From contig JBARBG010000059.1 in NCBI GenBank assembly GCA_049792815.1, forward strand, positions 1-42,340: DNA of 42,340 nucleotides, read 5' to 3'. Position 1 is the first letter of the stretch. Every line of letters begins with the position of its first letter. This DNA is from DAIDKA01 sp049792815. Its GTDB lineage: Bacteria; Pseudomonadota; Gammaproteobacteria; Steroidobacterales; Steroidobacteraceae. Position numbers and translations under genes: made by a program. Shown in pieces: positions 18,087-25,176 of this stretch. Under the pieces are notes generated by a model. That model saw only the letters and a program-made list of their open reading frames with translations, made no database searches and was not told where the DNA came from.

Positions 18087-18566
18087 ATGAAGTCCATGCA
18101 GAAAGGTTTCACCCTCATCGAGTTGATGATCGTCGTGGCGATCATCGGCATCCTCGCGGCCATCGCGATTCCGGCGTATCAGGACTACACGGTCCGTTCG
18201 CAGGTGACGGAAGGCATGAACCTGGCCAGCGCCGTTGAGACGGGCGCCGCCGAGTACTTCGCCAACACCGGCTCCTTCCCCACCACCCTGTCGGCCGCTG
18301 GCATCTCCAGCTCACCGTCGGGCAAGTATGTGAGCGCGATCGCGCTGAACGGCTCGATCACGATTACCTACGGCAACCAGGTTAACGCGGCCGTCGCCAC
18401 CCAGACGCTGGGCCTGACCCCGTGGTTGAGCAACAACAACGACATCATCTGGGTCTGTGGCAACCACACCCAGCCCGCCGGTGCAAACGCGGCCCCGAAC
18501 GTGACCGCCGCCGTGACCAACATCGCGGACAAGTACCTGCCCCAGACGTGCCGTACGGGCACCTGA
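18087..18566 (+). CDS. pilA: type IV major pilin (type IVa prepilin)
   Basis: 159-residue prepilin. A short basic leader MKSMQKG is cut by PilD after Gly7, giving a mature N-terminus FTLIELMIVVAIIGILAAIA with Glu5, the conserved hydrophobic spine. The C-terminal half has a Cys pair (WVCGNHT ... PQTCRTGT) forming the usual disulfide-bounded D-region and ends in Thr. AGGAGA at 18073-18078 sets the ATG at 18087; an upstream in-frame start at 18015 falls inside the promoter and is wrong. Secreted to the inner membrane and then polymerised into pili by PilB/PilC. Single pilin copy here. Control: sigma-54 plus probable PilR sites upstream, terminator downstream. Confidence 0.96.
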   Translation: MKSMQKGFTLIELMIVVAIIGILAAIAIPAYQDYTVRSQVTEGMNLASAVETGAAEYFANTGSFPTTLSAAGISSSPSGKYVSAIALNGSITITYGNQVNAAVATQTLGLTPWLSNNNDIIWVCGNHTQPAGANAAPNVTAAVTNIADKYLPQTCRTGT

Positions 18567-18610
18567 TCGAGCTGAAATCCTGGGCGATTTAACCCCAGGA
18601 ACAAGCCTCA

Positions 18611-18642
18611 AGAAGCCCCTCTCCGGAGGGGCTTCTTCTTTT
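18611..18642 (+). terminator. Rho-independent terminator after pilA
   Basis: A perfect 11-bp stem (AGAAGCCCCTC / GAGGGGCTTCT) closes a TCCG tetraloop of the very stable UNCG class on a C-G pair. It is followed by TCTTTT. It lies 45 bp after the pilA stop and separates highly expressed pilin from pilB. Confidence 0.9.
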
Positions 18643-18702
18643 GCGAGACCAATCACGCGACACCGCGCGCAGTTGTGCGAACATCGCCGGTAGATTTGAC
18701 AA

Positions 18703-18730
18703 TTGCCTAGCGATTCACGTCCGCTACACT
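18703..18730 (+). promoter_or_regulatory. candidate sigma-70 promoter for pilBCD
   Basis: TTGCCT (18703-18708) and TACACT (18725-18730) are spaced by 16 bp, 46 bp before the pilB ATG and downstream of the pilA terminator. A perfect TTGACA at 18696 has no -10 at workable spacing. Plausible but unproven. Confidence 0.4.
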
Positions 18731-18775
18731 AGGCCTTGCTGCCTCGTGGCACCCAGGGTTGGTCAACGTAAGTCC

Positions 18776-20515
18776 ATGAATGAAAACGCCTCCTTAGCTA
18801 CCAGCACGCCCCGGACGGCGCTTGGCGGTCTGCCGCAGCGCCTGGTCCAGGACGGGGTTGTCGAAGAGGCAGCGATGATGGAGGCGCTGGCGGCCACCAA
18901 GGACGGCAGCAGCATCGTCACGCAGCTGGTGAGAAGCGGCGCCGCGAACGCCCGCGACATCGCCATCGCGGCCTCCAGCGAGTTCGGCGTGCCGCTGTTT
19001 GACCTGGAAGCCAGCAACATCGACCCGGAAACGATACGGCTGGTCAGTGAAAAGCTGCTGACCAAGCATCGGGTACTGCCGATCTTCAAGCGCGGCAAGC
19101 GACTGTTTCTGGCGGTGGCCGATCCCACCAACCTGCATGCCATTGATGAGATCAAGTTCCAGACCGGCATGGGTGTGGAGGCCGTCGTCGTCGAGGACGA
19201 CAAACTGCAGAAGGCCGTCGACAAAGCCGTCGAGCAGGCCGACAACCAGATGCCCGCCTTCAGTGAAGAGGAGGGCATGGACCTTGACTCCCTCGAGGTC
19301 ACCGGCGGCGATGACGGTCCTGACGACAAGGTCACCCGCGATGACGTCGAGGACGCGCCCATCGTCCGCTTCGTCAACAAGCTCATGCTCGATGCCATTC
19401 GCCGCGGCGCCTCCGACATCCACTTCGAGCCCTATGAGAAAACCTACCGGGTGCGTTTCCGCATGGACGGGGTGCTGAAGGAAATCGCGCAGCCGCCGGT
19501 GCAGCTGGCGGGCAAGCTCGCGGCGCGCCTGAAGGTCATGTCGCGCCTGGACATCGCCGAACGACGCGTCCCGCAGGATGGTCGCATCAAGATGCGGCTG
19601 TCCAAGAACCGCGCCATCGACTTTCGCGTCAGCTCCTGTCCGACGCTGTACGGCGAGAAGATCGTGATGCGTATCCTGGATCCTTCCCAGGCGCAGCTCG
19701 GCATCGACGCGCTGGGCTACGAGCCGAAGCAGAAGGAACTGTACGTCAAATACCTGGCCAAGCCGCAGGGCATGATACTGGTGACCGGCCCCACCGGCAG
19801 CGGCAAGACCGTGTCGCTGTACACGGGCCTGAACATCCTCAACCGCGAAGATACCAATATCTCCACCGCCGAGGATCCTTCGGAAATCAATCTCCCGGGC
19901 GTCAACCAGGTCAACGTCAACCCCAAGGTGGGCCTGACGTTCGCGGCCGCCATGCGCGCCTTCCTGCGCCAGGACCCCGATGTCATCATGGTCGGCGAAA
20001 TCCGCGACCTTGAGACCGCAGAAATCGCCATCAAGGCGGCGCAGACCGGACACCTGGTACTCTCCACCCTGCACACCAATGATGCGCCGCAGACCCTGAC
20101 GCGCCTCATCGACATGGGCGTCAAACCCTACGCCATCGCGACTTCCGTGAGCCTGATCATTGCCCAGCGCCTGGCCCGCCGGCTGTGCACCAACTGCAAA
20201 ACGCCGATGGACGTGCCGCGCGAAGCGCTGGCGAAGGAAGGCTTCCAGTCCGCCGACATCGAGAGCGGGATGCGGCTATTCGCTCCGAAGGGCTGCGCCA
20301 ACTGCACCGATGGCTACAAGGGCCGCGTGGGCATCTACCAGGTCATGCCCGTCACCGATGCCATCGCCCGCCTGATTCTTGCCGGCGGCAGCGCCGTGGA
20401 CATATCCGATCAGTCTGCGAAGGAAGGCTTCTGGGATCTGCGCCGTTCGGGCCTGGAAAAGGTCAAGGCGGGGATGACCAGCCTGGAAGAGATCAACAGC
20501 GTCACCATCGAATGA
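18776..20515 (+). CDS. pilB: type IV pilus assembly ATPase PilB
   Basis: Cytoplasmic hexameric ATPase that powers pilus extension. 579 residues from the ATG at 18776; upstream frame extends into the terminator and is not used. An N-terminal MshEN/GspE-N domain covers roughly 1-160. A linker rich in Asp/Glu follows, then the GspE ATPase core with Walker A GPTGSGKT at 338-345, the Asp box and Walker B (DPDVIMVGEIRDLETAEIA) and the His box (GHLVLSTLHTND). A tetracysteine zinc motif (CTNC ... CANC) is typical of PilB. The gene precedes pilC by 17 bp. It lies beside pilA rather than pilR because the glycan cassette occupies that position. Confidence 0.97.
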   Translation: MNENASLATSTPRTALGGLPQRLVQDGVVEEAAMMEALAATKDGSSIVTQLVRSGAANARDIAIAASSEFGVPLFDLEASNIDPETIRLVSEKLLTKHRVLPIFKRGKRLFLAVADPTNLHAIDEIKFQTGMGVEAVVVEDDKLQKAVDKAVEQADNQMPAFSEEEGMDLDSLEVTGGDDGPDDKVTRDDVEDAPIVRFVNKLMLDAIRRGASDIHFEPYEKTYRVRFRMDGVLKEIAQPPVQLAGKLAARLKVMSRLDIAERRVPQDGRIKMRLSKNRAIDFRVSSCPTLYGEKIVMRILDPSQAQLGIDALGYEPKQKELYVKYLAKPQGMILVTGPTGSGKTVSLYTGLNILNREDTNISTAEDPSEINLPGVNQVNVNPKVGLTFAAAMRAFLRQDPDVIMVGEIRDLETAEIAIKAAQTGHLVLSTLHTNDAPQTLTRLIDMGVKPYAIATSVSLIIAQRLARRLCTNCKTPMDVPREALAKEGFQSADIESGMRLFAPKGCANCTDGYKGRVGIYQVMPVTDAIARLILAGGSAVDISDQSAKEGFWDLRRSGLEKVKAGMTSLEEINSVTIE

Positions 20516-20532
20516 CTTGCAGGAAGTAACGC

Positions 20533-21771
20533 ATGGCTCAGGCAGCAACCACCGCGACCGTCAAGAGCATCAAGCGCGACGTTCCCTTCACCTGGGAAGG
20601 CCGCGACAAGAAGGGCAACAAGGTCAAGGGCAAGAGCATCGCGCCGGATGAGGCCGCGCTGCGCGCCGACCTGCGTCGCCAGGGCATCGCCGCTTCGCGC
20701 ATCCGCAAGCAGTCGAGCGGCCTGAAGGCCGGCGGCAGCGTCAAGCCGCAGGACATTGCGGTCTTCATGCGCCAGCTCGCCACCATGCTGGCGGCCGGCA
20801 TTCCCCTGGTGCAGGGCCTGGAGATCGTCGGCAGTGGCCACGACAAGCCCGCCGCGCAGAAGCTCATCCTCGGCATCAAGAACGACATCGAATCCGGCTC
20901 CGCGCTGCATGAGGCCCTGGCCAAGTACCCGGTGTACTTCGACAAGCTGACGACCAACCTGGTGGAGGCCGGCGAACATGCCGGCGCCCTGGAGAGCCTG
21001 CTGGACAAGATCGCCACCTACAAGGAAAAGACCGAGGCCCTGAAGAGCAAGGTGAAGAAGGCGCTGTTCTATCCCACGGCCGTACTGGTCGTCGCCATCA
21101 TCGTCACCGTCATCCTGCTGATTTTCGTCATTCCGCAGTTTGAAAGCCTGTTCAAGGGCTTCGGCGCAGACCTGCCGGCGTTCACACAGATGGTGATCAA
21201 TCTGTCGCGCTTCGTGCAGTCCGAGGGTCTGTGGATAGGGATCGTGGTCGGTGCGGGCATCTACGCCTTCGCCTATTTCAAGAAACGCTCGCGCGGCATG
21301 CAGGAGTTCCTGGACCGCGCGATGCTGAAGTTCCCGATCATCGGACCCATCCTCAACAAGTCGGCCATCGCGCGCTATGCGCGGACCCTGGCCACCATGT
21401 TCTCCGCGGGCGTGCCGCTGGTCGAGGCGCTGGAATCCGTGGCCGGCGCCTGCGGCAACATCGTGTACGAGACGGCGGTGCTGCGGATGCGCGAGGAAGT
21501 CGCCACCGGTCAGCGCCTGCAGCGTGCCATGGAAAACACCGGGCGCTTCCCGAACATGGTGGTGCAGATGATCGCCGTCGGCGAAGAATCCGGCTCCCTG
21601 GACACCATGGCCGGCAAGGTGGCCTCATTCTACGAAGCCGAGGTCGACAACGCCGTGGATGCGATGTCGAGCCTGCTCGAGCCGCTGATCATGGCGGTGC
21701 TGGGCGTGCTGGTCGGAAGCCTGGTGATCGCCATGTACCTGCCCATCTTCAAGCTCGGCTCGGTGGTGTAA
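20533..21771 (+). CDS. pilC: type IV pilus inner-membrane platform protein PilC
   Basis: 412 residues. It has two GspF/T2SSF domains (FMRQLATMLAAGIPLVQGLE in the first, YARTLATMFSAGVPLVEALE in the second) and three membrane helices, around residues 175-200, 230-250 and near the C-terminus. The PilC platform couples PilB movement to pilin insertion. AGGAAG upstream marks the ATG at 20533. It is followed 18 bp later by pilD. Confidence 0.97.
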   Translation: MAQAATTATVKSIKRDVPFTWEGRDKKGNKVKGKSIAPDEAALRADLRRQGIAASRIRKQSSGLKAGGSVKPQDIAVFMRQLATMLAAGIPLVQGLEIVGSGHDKPAAQKLILGIKNDIESGSALHEALAKYPVYFDKLTTNLVEAGEHAGALESLLDKIATYKEKTEALKSKVKKALFYPTAVLVVAIIVTVILLIFVIPQFESLFKGFGADLPAFTQMVINLSRFVQSEGLWIGIVVGAGIYAFAYFKKRSRGMQEFLDRAMLKFPIIGPILNKSAIARYARTLATMFSAGVPLVEALESVAGACGNIVYETAVLRMREEVATGQRLQRAMENTGRFPNMVVQMIAVGEESGSLDTMAGKVASFYEAEVDNAVDAMSSLLEPLIMAVLGVLVGSLVIAMYLPIFKLGSVV

Positions 21772-21789
21772 GCACCCGCGCCGACACAT

Positions 21790-22692
21790 ATGGTGCTGCT
21801 TGATGCGCTGTCCGCATCCCCGACCTTCTTCATCGTGGCCGTGGTGGTGCTGGGCCTGCTGGTCGGAAGCTTCCTGAACGTCGTCATTTACCGCCTTCCG
21901 GTGATGCTGGAGCGGGAGTGGCGAGAGCAATGCACGCAGCTCGCGGGCGATTGCGCGCCCGCCGACCCGGCGCCAGGCCGTTTCAACCTGATCGTGCCGC
22001 GCTCCACCTGCCCGAAGTGCAAGGCGCCGATCAGCGCGCTGCAGAACATCCCGGTCGTCAGTTACCTCATCCTGCGCGGCCGCTGCGCCCGTTGCGCGGC
22101 ACCGATCAGCGCGCGCTATCCGCTGATTGAGGCCCTGACCGGGGTGCTCTCGGGGCTGGTGGCCTGGAAGTTCGGCTATGGCGCCGCGGCCCTCGCCGCC
22201 CTGGTGCTGACCTGGTTCCTGATCGCGCTGACCTTCATTGATGTGGACACCCAGCTGCTGCCGGACTCCATGACGCTGCCGCTGCTATGGCTGGGACTGG
22301 CGACCAGTGCCTTGCTGCCTGCCGACTACCGCTCGAGCCTGCCGGTGAACCTGCACGACAGTGTCATCGGCGCCATGGCCGGCTATTTGAGCCTGTGGAG
22401 CATCTATCACCTGTTCAAGCTGCTGACGGGCAAGGAGGGCATGGGATACGGAGACTTCAAACTGCTCGCCGCCATCGGCGCCTTTCTCGGCTGGCGCCTG
22501 CTGCTGCCCACCGTACTGTGCGCCGCCGCGGTGGGCGCAGTGGTCGGCATAGTGATCCTGAGCCTCAAGGGCAAGGGCCGCGGCGTCCCCATCGCCTTCG
22601 GTCCGTTCCTGTCGGCTGCCGGGTGGATCATGATGATGTGGGGCCGGGAGCTGCTTGCAGGGTACCTGGGCCTGTTCGGCCTGCACGCGTGA
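21790..22692 (+). CDS. pilD: type IV prepilin peptidase / N-methyltransferase
   Basis: Bifunctional inner-membrane aspartic protease that cuts the leader of PilA and N-methylates the new Phe1. 300 residues. The cytoplasmic loop has two Cys pairs (C74/C77 in CPKC, C99/C102 in CARC) binding zinc, as in the methyltransferase-competent family. The catalytic aspartates are in the FIDVDTQLLPD segment near residue 151 and in GYGDFKLLA. About seven to eight helices. The stop overlaps the coaE GTG start (GTGA at 22689-22692). Confidence 0.97.
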   Translation: MVLLDALSASPTFFIVAVVVLGLLVGSFLNVVIYRLPVMLEREWREQCTQLAGDCAPADPAPGRFNLIVPRSTCPKCKAPISALQNIPVVSYLILRGRCARCAAPISARYPLIEALTGVLSGLVAWKFGYGAAALAALVLTWFLIALTFIDVDTQLLPDSMTLPLLWLGLATSALLPADYRSSLPVNLHDSVIGAMAGYLSLWSIYHLFKLLTGKEGMGYGDFKLLAAIGAFLGWRLLLPTVLCAAAVGAVVGIVILSLKGKGRGVPIAFGPFLSAAGWIMMMWGRELLAGYLGLFGLHA

Positions 22693-23312
22693 AGCGCCCG
22701 CTGCAAATCGGTCTGACCGGCGGGATCGCCAGTGGCAAATCCACCGTCAGCGCCCTGTTTGCGGGCCTCGGCGTCCCGGTCATCGATACCGATCAGATCG
22801 CCCGTGACGTGGTGGCCCCGGGCACGCCGCTGCTGGGACGCGTGCTCGCCCGTTTTGGCGCACACCTGCTCACCGCCAGCGGGGAACTGGACCGGCACGC
22901 CCTGCGCGAGCGGGTCTTTGCCGACGCCGCGGAGCGCGCCGACCTGGAGGCGCTGCTGCATCCGGCCATCATGGCCGAGATGCAGCGGCGCGCCGCTCGT
23001 GCCGGCGGCGCCTACCAGATACTGGTCATTCCGCTGCTGGTCGAGCACAACCTGAAAAGCAGCGCCGACCGGGTGCTGCTCGTGGACTGTGCCCCGGACC
23101 TGCAGCTGCGGCGGGTGCAGGTCCGCGACGGCGTAACGCTGGCCCAGGCGCAGGCGGTGCTGGCGGCACAGGCCTCACGCGCCGCGCGCCTGTCGGCAGC
23201 GGACGACGTCATCCACAACGACGGTGACCTGGAGCGGCTGCGAGAACAGGTCGAAGCCCTCCATACCCGCTACGGCGCTCTGGCGCGCGAGACCCCGCGT
23301 CAAGCACAATAG
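22689..23312 (+). CDS. coaE: dephospho-CoA kinase
   Basis: Phosphorylates the 3'-hydroxyl of dephospho-CoA, the last step of coenzyme A synthesis, in the cytosol. 207 residues from a GTG overlapping the pilD stop. P-loop GGIASGKSTV sits near the start; IDTDQIARDVV is the CoaE signature, and VIPLLVE follows. Coupling with pilD is a conserved arrangement in many gammaproteobacteria. zapD follows after 4 bp. Confidence 0.96.
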   Translation: MKRPLQIGLTGGIASGKSTVSALFAGLGVPVIDTDQIARDVVAPGTPLLGRVLARFGAHLLTASGELDRHALRERVFADAAERADLEALLHPAIMAEMQRRAARAGGAYQILVIPLLVEHNLKSSADRVLLVDCAPDLQLRRVQVRDGVTLAQAQAVLAAQASRAARLSAADDVIHNDGDLERLREQVEALHTRYGALARETPRQAQ

Positions 23313-23316
23313 CGGG

Positions 23317-24132
23317 ATGAATGAAGCCCAACAGCAGATGGCACCGGCGGTGGTCGATGCCGCTGAAGGAATCATCGTCTATGAGCAGCCGCTAAATGAG
23401 CGGATGCGCACCTTCATGCGCCTGGACTTCCTGTACAACCAGGCGCTGTACCAGAGCGAGATCGCGACCGCGTCCAGCGCCCGTGCGGCGATGACCGGCC
23501 TGCTGGACATACTGTCCATCACCACGCGCAGCGACATGCGTTCGGATGCGCTGAAGGAACTGGAGCGCCACCTCTCCCATCTCAACGAGTTCCAGTCGCG
23601 GCCGGGGGTGGATGCGGCGCGGCTGAAGACCATCATCGCCAACCTCGGGCGCCTGCGCGGTGAGCTGCTGAACGCCGGCTCGGCCTTCCTGCAGCCCATC
23701 CGCGACTCGGAGTTCCTCAACTCCATCAAGCTGCGCAGCGCCATTCCCGGCGGCACCTGCGAGTTCGACCTGCCCGAATATTTCTGCTGGCTGAATCAGC
23801 CCGCCGAGGCGCGCATGGGCGCCTTTGGCGAGTGGCTGGGGCTGCTGCGGCCGCTGTGCGATGCCATTGCCGAACTGCTGTGGTTGACGCGCCAGGCGGG
23901 TCGCAGTCGCCAGGAGGTCGCCAAGGGCGGCGTCTTCATGATCGGTTTCGACCGCGACGCACCGGCCCAGCTGTTGCGCATCGCGCTGCCCGCCGAGGAC
24001 GGCCTGTTTCCGGAAATCAGCGGTGGCGGCCAGCACCGCTGCAATGTCCGCTTCCTGAAGTGGGGCGGCCTCGGCGCGCGCCCGACGCCGCTCGAAGAGG
24101 ACGTGCCGTTCACGCTGACCATCTGCGCCTGA
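23317..24132 (+). CDS. zapD: cell division protein ZapD (DUF1342)
   Basis: Cytosolic FtsZ-bundling protein that cross-links FtsZ filaments. 271 residues from the ATG at 23317; E. coli ZapD has 247, so the N-terminus is slightly longer. It starts the core with IIVYEQPLNERMRTFMRL, a strong family marker, and continues with a helical domain and a C-terminal beta domain (FMIGFDRDAPAQLLRIALP). The frame is open upstream inside coaE, but that part is shadow. The position coaE-zapD-yacG matches E. coli. Confidence 0.95.
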   Translation: MNEAQQQMAPAVVDAAEGIIVYEQPLNERMRTFMRLDFLYNQALYQSEIATASSARAAMTGLLDILSITTRSDMRSDALKELERHLSHLNEFQSRPGVDAARLKTIIANLGRLRGELLNAGSAFLQPIRDSEFLNSIKLRSAIPGGTCEFDLPEYFCWLNQPAEARMGAFGEWLGLLRPLCDAIAELLWLTRQAGRSRQEVAKGGVFMIGFDRDAPAQLLRIALPAEDGLFPEISGGGQHRCNVRFLKWGGLGARPTPLEEDVPFTLTICA

Positions 24133-24156
24133 GCCGTCTCACCGGCCGCACCCCTC

Positions 24157-24345
24157 ATGTCAGCCACGGTGAAGTGCCCAACCTGCGGCCGCAGCATCGA
24201 ATGGTCGGATCAGTCCCCGTTCCGGCCGTTCTGCAGTGAGCGCTGCCGGGTGATCGACCTGGGAGCGTGGCTGACGGAAAAGCACGTGATCCCCAGCGAC
24301 GAGACCGAAGCCGCGCCGGAAGGCCCGGACGAGCCGCTCGACTGA
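24157..24345 (+). CDS. yacG: DNA gyrase inhibitor YacG, zinc-binding
   Basis: 62-residue zinc-finger protein that binds GyrB and inhibits gyrase in E. coli. It has a Cys-x2-Cys (CPTC) and a Cys-x3-Cys (CSERC), giving four zinc ligands, and the family segment RVIDLGAWLTEKHVIP. The acidic C-terminal tail is usual. It is the last gene of the plus-strand block. The minus-strand gene ends 9 bp away, convergent. Confidence 0.94.
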   Translation: MSATVKCPTCGRSIEWSDQSPFRPFCSERCRVIDLGAWLTEKHVIPSDETEAAPEGPDEPLD

Positions 24346-24354
24346 CCGCAGCTT

Positions 24355-24741
24355 TTAGGGGAATTTGATCTTGCCGGGAGCCGGCCCGGCAGCCATGGCT
24401 CCGGCATCGGGCACCACGATGCGCGAGGCCTGCTCGCGACGCATCTCGCGGGCTTCCTCGATCGCCTCATCCAGCGCCTGCTTGACCGCTTCGGGAAACC
24501 GGTCCAGCGCTTCCTGCAGCGTCGCGGCTTCGATATCGAACCCCAGCGGCAACACGCCGCCCGGCGTCAGCAGCTGGGTCTGTCCGGAGAACAGCACCGC
24601 ACGCGCCTCATCCACCACGCCCGCAGCGGTCACCGGCGTCAGACGCCGCAGCGTTCCGGCACGCCGGTCGGTGAAGATCTCCTCGCGGTAGAGGCTGGAG
24701 GCATCAAGTTTGATATCCGGAAGCTCGGGTTGCTGTGCCAT
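24355..24741 (-). CDS. conserved protein of unknown function, 128 aa
   Basis: Soluble, no signal peptide or membrane helix. It starts MAQQPELPDIKLDASSLY, then REEIFTDRRAGTLRRLTPV, a pattern I recall from short gammaproteobacterial proteins without assigned role. The middle is beta-rich (VLPLGFDIEA), then a long charged helix (EAVKQALDEAIEEAREMRRE) and a Gly/Pro-rich end. It is the last gene of the minus-strand mutT-side block, 29 bp after mutT. I infer no function from this context. Confidence 0.7.
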   Translation of the reverse strand: MAQQPELPDIKLDASSLYREEIFTDRRAGTLRRLTPVTAAGVVDEARAVLFSGQTQLLTPGGVLPLGFDIEAATLQEALDRFPEAVKQALDEAIEEAREMRREQASRIVVPDAGAMAAGPAPGKIKFP

Positions 24742-24770
24742 GTATCACTCGGTTTCAGAACTGTGTGGGT

Positions 24771-25175
24771 TCATTGTAACAGCCGCTGCAGGGCGGCGAT
24801 GAAGGGCCGGTCCGCCTCCAGGATATCTTCCCCGCCCAGCAGCGCGGCCGGCACCCATTTGAGCTGCTGGCCGTCAAGCGCGCGTGGCTCACCGCTGAAC
24901 TGCCGCACGATCCAGAAGGACAGCTCCACCGTCCGGTCGGGGTAGGGGTGGATCAGGCGCAGGCAGAACTGCGGCGCGCGTACCTGCACCCCCAGCTCTT
25001 CGCGCAGCTCGCGAATCAGGGCCTGTGATTCGCTCTCGGCGGCGCCCACCTTGCCGCCCGGGAACTCCCAGCGGCCGGCCATGTGGCGCGCACCGGTGCG
25101 CTTTGCGATCAGGACCCGGCCGCGCGCATCGCACAGCGCGCCGGCCACCACCAGGACGGTGGCGGGGGCGCTCAC
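24771..25175 (-). CDS. mutT: 8-oxo-dGTP diphosphatase MutT
   Basis: Nudix hydrolase that removes 8-oxo-dGTP from the nucleotide pool, preventing A:T to C:G transversions. 134 residues from the GTG at 25175, which lies 1 base after the secA stop. The frame is open far upstream inside secA, but the extension is Arg/Pro shadow. The full Nudix box is seen: G-x5-E-x7-R-E-L-R-E-E-L-G, beginning FPGGKVGAAE. Length and secA-mutT order agree with E. coli. Confidence 0.95.
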   Translation of the reverse strand: MSAPATVLVVAGALCDARGRVLIAKRTGARHMAGRWEFPGGKVGAAESESQALIRELREELGVQVRAPQFCLRLIHPYPDRTVELSFWIVRQFSGEPRALDGQQLKWVPAALLGGEDILEADRPFIAALQRLLQ

Positions 25176-25176
25176 G

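Noticed and set aside
18696..18701. Perfect TTGACA upstream of pilB
   Set aside because: No -10 at 16-18 bp. The pair TTGCCT/TACACT is better spaced.
18747..18762. A second -24-like box (TGGCAC ... TTGG) before pilB
   Set aside because: The -12 half is TTGG rather than TTGC and the spacing is one base too long for sigma-54.
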